NCBI GenBank assembly: GCA_963930655.1
Contig: OZ005618.1
Span: forward strand, 2,812,001 to 2,876,000
Reading direction: 5' to 3'
DNA: 64,000 nucleotides
Source of the DNA: Myrica gale
Lineage: Eukaryota > Streptophyta > Magnoliopsida > Fagales > Myricaceae
Position 1 is the first letter of the stretch; each line of letters opens with the position of its first letter. Shown here in pieces: positions 35,781 through 47,872 of this stretch. The position numbers and the translations under genes are program-made. Under the pieces are notes generated by a model that saw only the letters and a list, made by a program, of their open reading frames with translations, had not been told where the DNA came from and did no database searches.

Positions 35781-37707
35781 GGTTAAATTCATAATTAGCC
35801 CCATATCTTTGGGGCAAAATTAAGTTACTATACTTATTTTTCAAACCAACAATTTGAGACCCCTATATTTCAAAATCACTCAATCCTCGCCCTCCATTTA
35901 AATTTACCATCAAATGAGACGGTTTTTCGTGCACGTGCTTCTTCTCCACCTAAATTGATGAATCTGCCCTCAGTCGTTGCCCTTCTCTTATTCGCACCCC
36001 TTTTAAGTCCTCCCTCACATGTGCATGTGCGACTCCATGAAAGGAGAACACTTGCTTTCAGTGCTTCGAAGGGCGAGACATGAATGAAAGCTCCTGCTTA
36101 TCGTATATCTCCATCAAAAAGTCTCTGAGCATCTAAGTCGTACGAGAGAAATCTGAAACATATGCAGTGTGGGGTCCAGAACTCTCAGATGCACCACCAC
36201 CGGCACCCTAACGTCCAGAACTCTCACTTCGACCCCTCCTCCCATGAAGACTTCTTGGAGCAAATGTTTTCCAACATCCCTCCTCCTTCCTGTTCGTCGT
36301 CCGACCTCAACAATCCTGCCAAGGGCCCCGTCTGGGACCTCAAGCCTAGAGAAACAAAGAAACATAGCATACATTATTGAGATTAACATATTCCGAGAGA
36401 GAGTACTTGCGCATGCATGTCGACTGTGGTCGTGGGAACAGTCGGCGCTGATAGGTTGGGTCCAGCAAACTTACTGGTAGTAATAATTGAGATTAACATG
36501 TTCTGAGAGAGAGTGTGTCTCATAAAACCTGATACATTCTTTAAGCAACAAAACTTCAGGTAGTACAAAAAGTATGTACGGTTCGTTTGTTTTGCTTTAA
36601 CTGAAGTGAACGCGGTAACCAGAGGGAACGAGACCGTGAGCGAGCTCAGGCCAGGTCTGGCAACAAGGCCAAGCAGAACCTTTCCATTTAGCTCTGATTT
36701 GGAATATGATTATTCCTCTCGACCTTTTGCGAAATACGTTTCTCTTATTGTTTTGTCTAACACCGGTTATGGAAAATATTTAGCTCTGTTGTTGCGAATC
36801 GCTCAGTTCTATCTCCCTCTCCTGTTAGAGGAGATTCTCAACATGGCGCCACTTCCTTGATATCCTACATGGAATAGTGGCAAAAGAAGTTCCTGTTTAT
36901 GATGCGCAAGTAAAATGGTTGGTGTCCAAGATACATAAGAAAAGAGAAATACTTCAATAGTATGCCAAACATAGTAACCTTGTCATGTTCGCCGATAGAA
37001 CGAAACCCCATTGTAAACAATATGTTGGGATATGATGATGATAAATTGGTATCTTAAAGTTTTGTTCCAGGTAATGGGGTAAGAATGAAGTGGGGAGAAG
37101 GGGGTGAGTTCTATGCTGATGCTTATATTAAGGAAAGCATGTCGTCAATAGAGAGCATGGTAACTGGCGATGGGTTGTTCCTGTGCAGTCAATAGAGAGC
37201 AGCCATTTTCCTTCTCCTTCGGGTGTCAAGATCCACCCATCTAGCTATATTGTCTCAACCTTCGGATACCATTAATGGGTCACTCTGTGTCACTGTTCAA
37301 GTAGAAGTTATTGAGCAATCATTTGGAGAGGAGCACTTGTGCTTTAGAACGCTCCAACGTTTCACTTCATGCCCATTTCTCCAAAATCGGAGTGACGTGC
37401 ATTGCTGGATGGGATGACGTGCATCGCTCTGTGCGGCAATGGAAAGTGATACCCAGGAATTCATACGAGCTTCAGTCGAGGCGGGAAATGAAGAAGAAAA
37501 ATGAGCAAGGGCAGTTTGGTCATCCACCCATCACTTATCAAGGGTATTTTGGTCATTTCACAAAAACCGTCTCATTTGACGGTAAATTTAAACGGAGGGC
37601 GAGGATTGAGTGATTTTGAAACATAGGGGTCTTAAATTGTTGGTTTGAAAAATAAGGGTAGTAACTTGATTTTGCCCCAAAGATATGGGGCTAACTATGA
37701 GTTTACC
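35781..37707. mobile_element. Pack-MULE carrying a bHLH fragment
   Basis: Inverted terminal repeats of about 155 bp are highly similar. The left reads GGTTAAATTCATAATTAGCC and the right (reversed) GGTAAACTCATAGTTAGCC; both continue with CATATCTTTGGGGCAAAAT, TTTTTCAAACCAACAATTT and CAAATGAGACGGTTTTT. The interior, unusually GC-rich for this window, holds a host gene fragment (36162-36380) and other non-transposon sequence, and encodes no transposase. Both flanks are T-rich, so a clean 9-bp duplication cannot be confirmed. The end sequence is shared with the element at 47931-52143. A 29-bp stretch (ATTGAGATTAACAT and onward) occurs at 36377 and 36487. Confidence 0.8.
36162..36380 (+). pseudogene. 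Captured N-terminus of a bHLH factor (LRL-like)
   Basis: The frame begins MQCGVQNSQMHHHRHPNVQ and contains HFDPSSHEDFLEQMFS. This is like the conserved acidic N-terminal HFDP-S-DDFLEQML motif of LRL/bHLH66-69-type transcription factors. After WDLKPRE the similarity ends and the frame stops. The basic helix-loop-helix domain is absent, so no DNA binding is expected. It lies inside the Pack-MULE and was probably copied from a gene elsewhere. Confidence 0.6.
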
Positions 37708-38016
37708 TTTTTTTTTATTTGAATGGTAGTATGTAACTCGAAAAGAGGAAGATAAGTATACTCAATTATAAGATTCATGTCCGAAAACTTTACGTAACTA
37801 ACCTTAAATAATATATAATTCATCTATTATGTCTATCTCTCTTTAAATTATACCGCATAATTCAAATAAAAAAAGTACAGAAAATTTTAATCTAAAGAGA
37901 AGCACCCCTTAAAAGTGGATCTACGCGTTTTCCCCAGTCCACATCATGTGTGGTTAAGTAAGAGATTCGTCTAATAGAAAAGTGATATTTCGAACACACG
38001 TCCAAACACTTGATAC
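37708..38016. other. Spacer, no gene seen
   Basis: AT-rich sequence between the Pack-MULE and a small MITE. Nothing recognised. Confidence 0.4.
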
Positions 38017-38019
38017 TAA

Positions 38020-38226
38020 CGTGGTGTTTGGGGTGGAAATTTTCACCTCTCAAAATTTCCAAACAATCATAAAATAATCACTCTCTCCTCATTAAATTAT
38101 AAAATAAAATTATGATATTCAATTAAATCTTCCATCTCTTCACTTTTTCATAAAATATCTATACTTTTTCAAACTCTAATACCCAACATTTCCACAATCC
38201 CAAAATTTTCACAAACAAACATCACC
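38020..38226. mobile_element. Tourist-like MITE with TAA duplication
   Basis: This 207-bp element has inverted ends CGTGGTGTTTGGGGTGG and GGTGATGTTTGTTTGTG. TAA occurs at 38017-38019 and 38227-38229, the usual PIF/Harbinger 3-bp target site. The interior is AT-rich and similar in style to families A and B, but not collinear with them. Confidence 0.75.
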
Positions 38227-38229
38227 TAA

Positions 38230-39343
38230 ATATTGTTTTCCAAACACTAGCTAGGCTAGTATTATTATGAATATAACACAACCACTGCATATAAATAATA
38301 TTGATGCGCTATTTTTTTATCAAATTTATTTTAAAACAAGATCATTGGTTATCTATAATTTAGTTAAAATCTTAAATTTATGCAACATACTCAAATTAAC
38401 TTACTATTAGCAAGCACATTTAACATGCAGAGATGTTCCTGAATTGTCGGTCAAACTGCTGAAAAAGTTGTAATTAAGAATACAGGGACCATTTCCGTAG
38501 AAAGATCATGGAAGATTTCCTATGTTTTTTGAAGTTGCAGAGTATTTTGTGTTCAAATTTCGTTTACCATGTTCTTGTGGTGCTCAGGAACAATCCAACG
38601 ACACTGTGTATTTGTCTTTCTTCTTCTTCTTTTGATTTTATTTTCCCCCCTTCAGATCCAAATGTTTGTCAAATTCTCATTCAATTCAAAAACTGAATTA
38701 TGAATGTGTGTTCTCATTTCGAGCAGCACAGATGAACCCACCACCAATATCCGACCAAACACAATTTGGACATTATTATGGGTTCTACAGAGAGAGACAT
38801 GTATAATGCGAGACAAAGCCATGGCATTAGTTGTCTGAATTCAAACGGAAACTACCCAAATGGGAATGAGTTGAGGATGAGCTAAGCAGATTCCTCTATA
38901 GACGGCCCAAGAAGCAAATGTGGCCACTGCTTCTTGTCCTATCGTCCGGCAGTATCACATGACCATTAACACCACCCTTAATTATCAAACTCATAATCAT
39001 TGCTTTAATACTAACCATCTAGTTTAGCGTTCCAGGTAATTTCCATTTTCCTTAATAAATTATAATCTACTACTTTATGTAAACCTTAGAGGATTGCCCC
39101 TTGTTTTGTTCGCAAATCACCAAAAGCGCCACCCAATGGGAAGTGACCTCATGGAAGCTAGCTAGCTAGCTCTTCCCTTTTCCACAGAAAGAAGAGAGGA
39201 GGAGAAAACCAAGGTGATAAAGTTTTGTAGTAAAGAAATAGATAATTTGGAGGAAGTTTATATCATTGAAATCTAGAGATAGATCGAGATTCTTGAACAT
39301 TGAAGGGACATCAGTTTTCTGCCTTCCATTAAAAGTTGTATTA
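38230..39343. other. Intergenic, no gene recognised
   Basis: AT-rich DNA with short unconserved open frames. A short GCTA microsatellite (AGCTAGCTAGCTAGC) is at about 39156-39170. It may include distal regulatory DNA of CCD7, but nothing specific is visible. Confidence 0.4.
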
Positions 39344-39581
39344 CTAAATGAGAGAGAACGGATTTTGTGTAAAAACAAATTGTGTGAAGTCATGCAAAGA
39401 GACAATTGTGATTTAAAGAAACAAATCTAACGTTTCAATGCTGGTCACGTCATTTAATGATGTGAGGGGACAAAATGACGTGATCAACATTGAAACGTTA
39501 GATTTGTTGCTTTAAATCACATATATCTCTTTGCATAGCTTTGTACAATTTGTCTTTCCACAAGATCATTTCTCAAATGAG
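39344..39581. repeat. Long near-perfect hairpin upstream of CCD7
   Basis: The left arm (39344-39455) and right arm (39473-39581) are inverted copies of about 110 bases with a loop of about 17. The inner arms are almost identical (ACAAATCTAACGTTTCAATG on both, then CACGTCATTT). The outer arms are more diverged (GATTTTGTGTAAAAACAAA against GATCTTGTGGAAAGACAAA). The structure could be a fold-back MITE or a young MIRNA or siRNA-type hairpin. It ends about 660 bases before the CCD7 start codon. Confidence 0.8.
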
Positions 39582-40240
39582 AGGTAATTCATCGAACACT
39601 ATACTACTAGTTAATTACATAGCATTTACAATTATTTCCCTCTAGAAATCACTACCCCTTTGAATTTGATGATCCAAGTTGTATACATAATTCGTGAATA
39701 CTATGATTCGATGGTACGTAATATATATGTGAGTTTGAAGAAGGCCGGCATGCTCCTGTCAAACTGAAATAGTGCCAAGAAACTTCAAATAAAATCGTAT
39801 AATAAGTGGTCAATATAATATATCTTGTGCAACTAGAGCATTTATTTATGTTTCTTACTACTTTATTTTCGTTTGTATGTGTGCATACATTGGTGGATAC
39901 TCTTGCCACATATGATTAAAGAACAAACAGAAAGAAAATCTCGAGCATTATGTCTGCCACACACTTTGCAAACGTCTCTGTGTCTTCCATGATTTATTCG
40001 ACATATACCCCACCATGCACATTGAAAGAGCACAAACCATGCAACCACACAATTAGGATGGCAAATCAGTATTTAAAACAAACAACCAAGCCAATTGCAT
40101 ATACTCCCTATAGTTCAATACTCTCATGATCATCTATATATATATCCCATGTCACTTTCATACGTAGATATCATTGCCAAAGTGCCGCCCTCTAAAATTA
40201 AACCAAGCCTCAGTACTTCTAAACATAATATTGCCCAAAG
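39582..40240. promoter_or_regulatory. CCD7 proximal promoter region
   Basis: This stretch immediately precedes the CCD7 start. A TATA-like run (CTATATATATATCCC) lies near 40134-40148, about 95 bases before the ATG at 40241, followed by CCCATGTCACTTTC. Two upstream ATGs in the leader (near 40149 and 40174) could start short frames ahead of the main one. No other gene is seen. Confidence 0.45.
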
Positions 40241-43200
40241 ATGTTAGCCAAACCCCAGTACCAAATCATCTCAACAAGTTTCCCTTCACCAGCAAAGCTA
40301 CCTCCGGTGGTGCACAGAGTGCCATCACCAGGAAAAGTAGTACCACCACATGCCATATCTATTCCCACATCAGCTCCGAACCATGTAATTGCAAGCCCTT
40401 CAACCATAGATGTCCTTGATGACTCCGTGGCTGCATTTTGGGACTACCAGTTCCTTTTTGTATCACAACGCTCAGAGACAGCCAAACCAATCACCCTTCG
40501 CGTTGTGGACGGTGAAGTACCTCATGACTTTCCCTCTGGCACGTACTACTTGGCCGGGCCTGGGCTCTTCACCGATGATCATGGCTCAACAGTGCACCCA
40601 CTGGATGGTCATGGCTACCTCAGGGCTTTTACTTTTGATAGTGCATCTAGGGTGGTCAAATTCATGGCTAGGTACGTGAGGACTCAAGCTCAAGTGGAGG
40701 AGCACGACCCCGTAACTGGCACGTGGCGGTTCACCCACCGGGGCCCATTTTCGGTGTTGAAAGGAGGACAGAAGGTTGGGAATACCAAGGTGATGAAGAA
40801 TGTTGCTAACACCAGTGTGTTGAGGTGGGGAGGGAGGCTATTATGTTTCTGGGAAGGTGGGGAGCCATATGAGATTGAATCAGGGACGTTGGATACAGTT
40901 GGAAGCTTTGATGTGATCGCAGGTTGTGGATCAGTACTGCCGGATAGTGCTAGGAATAGTACTGGTGCTATTTGGAAGGTGGCTGCTGGCCTTTTGAAGC
41001 CAATTTTGTATGGTACGTATATGAATTATCGATTACTTATGCAGTACAGAAGCCATATATGGCCCCCAGCTGGTTGCATGCATGCGTTCTGTGAAACACG
41101 AAATCATTATCTAAAATTACAAACCTGCAAAATTTTGAGTTATTAATCAAAATAGGGCGGCAACGAGGTACCATGTGTAAACCCTACTGCTGGTATCCAA
41201 GTAGACAAAATAGTATAATGTTTTCCTCTTTACGTACGTAGCAAATCAAACAAAAATTCTTAGGGTGGGGGGAATATGCTTATAGATAATGGTGGGGGGG
41301 GGGGGGGGGGTTGTGTTGTCTTGGACTTTTGTGTACTATGAATAGATGGTACCAGATTTGTTAAAAGTAGAAAGGAAGCAACTAGCTAGATATGTAGACG
41401 CACTCAATAGCCTAGGCTTGAGGGATCGGAGTGCTTTAATCCTGCAGTTTTATCCCTCGGGTTTGGACCAAATTATATTAATCAACCACTCAAAAATATC
41501 CTTCGTAGCGATGATCATGAGTAGTACAGTAGCATATTTATCCGTCTCCTAAATATGATTTATATCCTTTGTTTTCGTCCTTCTTTGGCTAAACAATTCA
41601 ACAGGAATTTTCAAAATGCCTCCAAAGCGGCTGCTGTCTCATTATAAGCTGGATGCTCGGATGAATAGGCTTCTGACAGCGTCATGCAATGCAGAGGATA
41701 TGCTACTGCCGCGCAGTTCGTTTACATTTTGCGGTAGGCAAATAATTGAACTAAGGCATGCTTAATTATTACGAGTCTAGTTATTATGTTAAGCACTATT
41801 GTGCTGAGCATGTTGAGCGATAATTGAGATTAAAAGCTTCAAAATTTAAGGACCCAGATCGTACCAGATCAATTAAAATGTTTTGAATGTTTTAAATGAT
41901 GTGTTTAACCACAACCGTCAGATCTCTAGCTTTTAATCTCAATCGTTGCTAAGCATGCTCAGCACAATAGTGTTTAGGACAGTAACCGAACTCAATTATT
42001 ACCTCTCTTTTCAGCAATTTTATAATTCACAGCGGACGTATGACTTGGTCATGCAATTATATCTTCTGCAGAATTTGATTCAAATTTCAAGTTATTGATG
42101 AAGCAAGAGTTCATCATCCCTGATCACTTAATGATTCACGACTGGGCCTTCACGGAAACTCATTACATACTATTTGCTAACAGAATCAAGCTTGATGTTG
42201 TAGGTAATGAAAATTTTCAGAGAGTTTACCTAGTGATTGGGTCTACAATACTAATGCGAGGGTCAGTTGCACAATTCAATTTCCGCAGGTTCAGTGGGAG
42301 CAGTTTCTGGGATATCTCCAATGATATCAGCATTATCCGTGAACCCTAGCAAGCCCACATCTCCCATATATTTGCTTCCTCGGTTTCTAGATAAATCTGG
42401 TAAAGCTCGAGATTGGAGAGTGCCTGTGGAAGCTCCTTCACAGTTCTGGTTGCTACATGTCGGAAATGCTTTCGAGGTTAGGGATGCCAATGGGAATTCA
42501 GAGATTCATATACATGCTGCCACTTGCTCTTACCAGTGGTTCAACCTTCATAAAGTATTCGGTACGTAGTTTTCTCAGGAACTTATTAAATCAATTTACT
42601 GATTTGCTAGTGATCTTAATACAGAAAATCTTGGACCTTTCGCATTAAACAGGATATAATTGGCAAAGTGGTAAGCTAGACCCTTCAACTATGAACGTCA
42701 ATGAAGGTGAAAATGAGTTGCTGCCTCATCTGGTTCAGGTCCTCTCTCTCTCTCTCCTTCCAATTAGTTCCAACAGCTTCCATATATAGCAAACTAAACT
42801 TCGAGTTGCTTATACAAATTCCATGTTGGGCACGAGTACATGCAGGCGTCTATTCAATTAGATGCTGATGGGAACAGCAAAAGATGTAATGTGGAGCCTT
42901 TGAATAAATGGAGAAGACCATCAGAATTTCCTGTCATAAACCCAGCTTTCTCTGGAAAAAAGAACAAATACATTTATGCAGCTGCTACTTCTGGGTCTCG
43001 CAGAACACTGCCACATTTTCCATTTGATACAGTGGTGAAGCTGAATCTGGTCAACAAGTCTGTCCGCACATGGTCCGTTGGTAACCGGAGGTTTATCGGC
43101 GAGCCTATTTTTGTCCCCAAAGGAGATGGAGAAGACGATGGATACCTCATTGTGGTTGAGGTGAGCAATGCCTTGATCAATATATATGTTGCAGAAAACC

Positions 43201-43674
43201 CGTGTCATGTTTGCTTTATTTTTCTTTCTTTTTGCAGATGCTGCTACTTTGAATTGAGATGTGTGATGAACTGGTTAAGATATTGATTAAGGAACTAAAT
43301 TCATTTTATTTCCTAATAACTTAAGCTTTTGGCATAATTATTAAGGTTAAACCTTCAGTAGAAGGTTAAGTACCTCAAAAAGTTCCACTCATTTTTCCCT
43401 GAGTGAGAAAGTGAACCTATATACACTTGATCGGGAGTGTCAAAGAAATGGGTAAATGATTACTTTAGGATGTTTCTGCAGAGGTCACCAAACTCAACAG
43501 GCCTGTTTTTAACCCTTTATTTTTCAGTACGCGGTTTCAATCCAGAGATGCTATCTTGTAATTCTGGATCCTAAGAGGATTGGAGAAGACGATGCACTTG
43601 TAGCAAGACTGGGAGTCCCCAAGAACCTGAATTTCCCTCTTGGCTTTCATGGTTTTTGGTCCACTGACAAGTAA
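40241..43674 (+). CDS. CCD7: Carotenoid cleavage dioxygenase 7 (MAX3 type)
   Basis: Plastid non-heme iron dioxygenase that cleaves 9-cis-beta-carotene at the 9',10' bond, an early step of strigolactone synthesis that restrains shoot branching. Seven exons join in frame to 617 residues: 40241-41012, 41605-41733, 42072-42203, 42289-42561, 42653-42738, 42846-43160 and 43528-43674. Family blocks include FVSQRSETAKPITLRVVDG, FPSGTYYLAGPGLFTDDHG, VHPLDGHGYLRAF, NTKVMKNVANTSVL, MPPKRLLSHYKLD, HLMIHDWAFTETHYILFANR, KNKYIYAAATSGSR and a C-terminal LGFHGFWSTD. Candidate iron-binding histidines are in the conserved IHDWA, HFPF and GFHG motifs. The start MLAKPQYQII gives a Ser/Pro-rich N-terminus suited to a plastid transit peptide; an ATG at 40174 is out of frame with it. 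Intron 2 holds a small MITE and intron 1 a poly-G tract. No damage is seen. Confidence 0.94.
41294..41310. repeat. Poly-G tract (17 bases)
   Basis: Run of 17 G in intron 1 of CCD7. Such runs are G-quadruplex-prone and length-unstable. Confidence 0.9.
41789..41977. mobile_element. MITE in CCD7 intron 2
   Basis: This element of about 190 bp has imperfect inverted ends of about 50 bp. The left has AAGCACTATTGTGCTGAGCA and, further in, TTGAGATTAAAAGCT. The right has the complements, and the terminal CTAAACACTATTGTGCTGAG appears when read reversed. The end sequence suggests a small DNA-transposon derivative of unassigned superfamily. No clear target duplication. Confidence 0.7.
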
Positions 43675-44402
43675 TACATGTGGGCAAGGTAGTTGTCCTT
43701 TAATAGGTAAGACTTCTATTCTACTTGTACACACTGAATATTTGGGGCCAGTATCAAGTTGAGTCTTTGTATTGGCCCGAATTTCAAATTGCTTAACCCT
43801 TTATAAAAGGTTAAAGAAGGATAAGTAAATGTACTACCAACTCACAGACTATACATACTGATCCCTCCCACGTTTAAGAATATTTCATGTTAATGTAATG
43901 TCCATGGAGCTATATAGATTATATATTCAACCAGAAAATGTTGTACACTTTTCAGGATACAATTCCACATGCAAGAGCGGCGATGGTTTTAGCCTAGTGG
44001 TTCGTGGGCAAGTCTGAGTTGATGCCATTCGCTTAGCCAATTGAGCAACAAAGTAATCCATGCACTTGCCTCATTGTCTTTTGTATGCGGTTCCACAAGT
44101 GAGTTGTATATAGTATGGTTAAATTAGAGTAGCATATTGCAGGCTAAATCACAAACAACTAATACCACAGATGAAGCAGCCATATGAGAATATTTGTGGA
44201 AGTGTTTGGGTTGCATTTCAGCTTACAAGGCTTTATTTATGAAACAAATGTGGGTCTTCAACACATTACTTATAAACAAAACTGTCTTCCAATTCACGCA
44301 ATATACGTAAAAAGGCGGCTCATAAAGAAATGGTACCTCTTTTATGTTGACCAAATCAAGAATTTGGTTTATTCCAACTTTCTTTTGTTGATGTTTTGAT
44401 GA
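43675..44402. other. Spacer between convergent genes
   Basis: Contains the CCD7 3' UTR on the left and the 3' UTR of the minus-strand membrane-protein gene on the right. No extra gene is supported. Confidence 0.5.
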
Positions 44403-47400
44403 TTAAGCATTCTGGGCTCGAGCCACAAGCACAATCAAGAGGATCACAACAGAGAGAAGCAATGATGGTCTAACTTTTTCCACCATCTGCTCATTGTCTG
44501 CTTTTTTGGGTTTCTCCTTCTCAGGAGGTTTAAATAGGTCATTCACTAGGGACAGAAACCTTTCAATTAGCTCTACAAGTTTTCCTTTTGTGGCAACCAA
44601 TATCCATCTCAACATGCTTGTCACCAAGTCCGGCTCTTCATTAGAGCTCTGAAGCCTTCCATTATCAACTACACAGGCAAAATGTAAACTGCTTAATTGC
44701 AGAAACTAGAAAGCAAGTCCGGAATATAAGTAGTTAAGCAGTCAAGTCTTCAACCTGCTAACATAAGCTTTTGTGTTAGGTCAAAAACCGTGGAACCCTC
44801 GCAGCCAATTTGTCAACTCCCAAGCCTCACAAACACAAAAACAAAAGAAAGATTCATCGCTAAGTTATAAATATTCTTGGACCAGATATTGCCAAACTCA
44901 TGTCTGAAAAATATTAGATTTTCGACATTCTTTATGCATTACTGTCTGATGTTTGATACTTCAGGGAAGTAGACACAGAATTCAAATGCAGATTAACCTC
45001 CCATGCCTGTGCTCTAGGAAGCACTTCTTGCGAGAAACAATCTTCTCAGTTTTCTTAAAACATAAAAAAAAAAAAAAAGAATCTCATTTTGACAAGCATC
45101 AAGTTTTGTGCTTCAATCACAGTTGAGCATAAGAAGTGCAGAATAGAAAAATAAAAATAGATTATATCCTTCATCTGATTCTCGGGTTATAGAAAACCAA
45201 AAAGACTACTCGATAAAAACTACTTAGTCAACCATTCTATCATGATCAGATCTGATTCATAAATTCTTACGCTGACCTAGTGTTGAAAAATTAATTGCAA
45301 ACGACAAAACTTATAGCAACAAGAGGACTAATATTTTGGACGCTGTATAGTGTGAAATGGTGACAGCCATGTTTATTCCCGTAGTTCTCTTCCATTTAAT
45401 GCTTTTAGATGTTGCCATGTTATACATCTACTGCAAATATCTGTATCTGTATTGACATAACTGATAAAGCCAATCAGATAACATCCAAAAGCCTTTTAAT
45501 GGCTGAGATGCATCCACCAATAAGAGAGGCACCGCAATTCCTTATTCAACCAGTCCCTTTGCTAAACAAAATCCGAGAAAAGAAACTCTTTGAAAGAAGT
45601 CAATCACACCAACCAAAATGTGAGAGCAGAGTGCACACCTGTGTAGGATGAATCTATAAGTTTTCGAACCAACTCATTCTTCAAAATCGCATCCCAAATG
45701 GCTTTATCAGATGCGAGCGAAATCACTAGTCTCTAGATTCAAGTTAGATCTCTCAAAGAGACATGATGTAACAGAAACATTCCTACTGTTCATTCAGAGA
45801 AAATAACATTGCGAAATCAAAACTACCAATTTGAGGCACTTGAAACAGGTACTTGAAACCCCATTGATTGATTTAAGGATAACAATCCAAATTCAGATGT
45901 ATAAAATTGTCCTTATAATCAACACAATGTAGATGTCTATAGACAAAGAGAAATTATAGATTCTAACAAGTTAGAACTCATGAAAAATCAGCATTAGTGA
46001 ATGAACGACAACAAGCTGGCTTTCTTGTGGGACTTTCTCAAGGTTCAGTGACTTGTGCAAGACTCGTATTTGAGTCCATTTTCCACTTTCTCCCTCCTTC
46101 AAGTATCATTCATGTCAGAATTTCTCTTCGTAAAACAAGTTCTGAAATAAATGTTTAATGTCCACATCCAAAGGGAGTATCGATACTTCCCACTAAAGAG
46201 GGATCTGTTTGCAGCAATTGAAAAGCATCACAAACTCTCCTGTATCCATGAGATAGGAATAGTCTTGGATCAAAACAATCCAACTTCTGCTGAAGCAGAT
46301 TCGACTCAGACCCAGATGAGGATTTCCCAAGCATAAAACTGGTGCAATAGCAATCTGATCAGAAAAATTCAAGTCTGACCGAGATGGCAGCAGCAATAAG
46401 GATGCAAACATTTGCTAGCAGAAAATTCAACCTTGAATGCTTCAGATGTTCTCCCTTAAAGAATAAACCATGAATTTAAAAGGAAAGTCACCAAGATATG
46501 CATGAATAAAGCTGCATATCACTGCCTACAGATGGAGACGTCCTAATTTGGTATTTTTGAACATGTAGAATCTTGGTAAAGGAGGTAACCAATTTCAAAA
46601 TTGCAGCACCTAGACAGCAGCCAGAGGTAGACAAATCCCGTATTTTGTGTATCGCATATCATATAGTTTCCTCCATAATTAAAAGACTGCCAATTTGTCC
46701 AACCTAGAACTGTTCTTTACTCGTTTAGCACTACACACCTACTGAAAGAATTCCGCTGAGTTAAGTCTACATTCTTCTTTTCGATCAATGGTCCTGCCTA
46801 TGGTTCAACCTTCGCAAGCAAGCACATATCTTCATTCTTCAAGCACATGCAGCTAAACTAAGATGCAAGACTCATTCAAACACCTTTTCAGAAAACTTGT
46901 GAAACCGAGACCTCAGCTCTTTTATTTGGCAAATATTTCTGAATAAGCAGTAGCTAACAAGCAAAAAGGGGGATTTCAATAAGGACTTAAAATACTTTAA
47001 AAGGTAAATTACCCAGAAGAGAGAACAGACATACGGCGAGGAAGAGATGATCTTTTTATAAAATTCGCAGTAATGCAGGCTTACCAATATCCATTGAGAG
47101 AATCTTAAAACAGAAACATGCACAATGCTAAAAAAGCAGAAATTGTCCCACTGTTACTCACTTCAGAGGAGTCGAAGGCATTTTCAACCTCCGATTGGAA
47201 TGGTACATGTGCAAAAAGAAGATTATACAGAGACCCACTGGCTCTTTTTTCTTCTCTTCCATCAATTGTCTCCATTCTTCCACCAGTTCCACTGTGGCAG
47301 GAGCAATTGGAAGCCGGACAAGAGGTTCTAAGAGGTCCAGTATAAGCAGTAGCTAACAAGCAAAAAGGGGGATTTCAATAAGGACTTAAAATACTTTAAA

Positions 47401-47872
47401 AGGTAAATTACCCAGAAGAGAGAACAGACATACGGCGAGGAAGAGATGATCTTTTTATAAAATTCGCAGTAATGCAGGCTTACCAATATCCATTGAGAGA
47501 ATCTTAAAACAGAAACATGCACAATGCTAAAAAAGCAGAAATTGTCCCACTGTTACTCACTTCAGAGGAGTCGAAGGCATTTTCAACCTCCGATTGGAAT
47601 GGTACATGTGCAAAAAGAAGATTATACAGAGACCCACTGGCTCTTTTTTCTTCTCTTCCATCAATTGTCTCCATTCTTCCACCAGTTCCACTGTGGCAGG
47701 AGCAATTGGAAGCCGGACAAGAGGTTCTAAGAGGTCCAGTATAAGTGGCTGAAACTGGAAGGTTTAGATTGGAAGAAGAAGGTAGAGAGGTAACTTTAGA
47801 TGGAGCGGCTTTGAACTGAATCATGGGAACGTCGCTAGGCATGGCTCCTCCTGCCATCTCTTCTCCAGCCAA
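44403..47872 (-). CDS. Small tail-anchored-like membrane protein, function unknown
   Basis: I do not recognise this protein. Three exons join in frame to 198 residues: 47561-47872, 47484-47502 (only 19 bases) and 44403-44668. It begins MAGEEMAGGAMPSDVPMIQF and has a Cys-rich patch (TSCPASNCSCHSG) followed by SLYNLLFAHVPFQSEVENAF. It then has an amphipathic, basic helix region (MLRWILVATKGKLVELIERF), a charged linker (PPEKEKPKKADNEQ) and one C-terminal hydrophobic segment (LLLSVVILLIVLVA) ending RAQNA. That layout suggests a single-pass, tail-anchored protein with its N-terminus in the cytosol. The exon joins are supported by phase and splice sites only. A 399-bp tandem duplication repeats the end of exon 1 and the 19-base exon. 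The 2.8-kb second intron (44669-47483) shows nothing else except the extra duplicated copy. Confidence 0.65.
46943..47740. repeat. Exact tandem duplication, 2 x 399 bp
   Basis: Copy one is 46943-47341 and copy two is 47342-47740. By eye they are identical, with a short microhomology (TATAAG) at the join. Each copy contains about 180 bases of exon 1 coding sequence, the intron and the 19-base exon (47085-47103 in copy one, 47484-47502 in copy two). Identity means either a very recent event or an assembly artefact. Confidence 0.9.

Noticed and set aside
43970-44070. Possible tRNA-derived SINE (TAGCCTAGTGGTTCG)
   Set aside because: An A-box-like motif is present, but no correctly spaced B box, tail or target duplication could be found.
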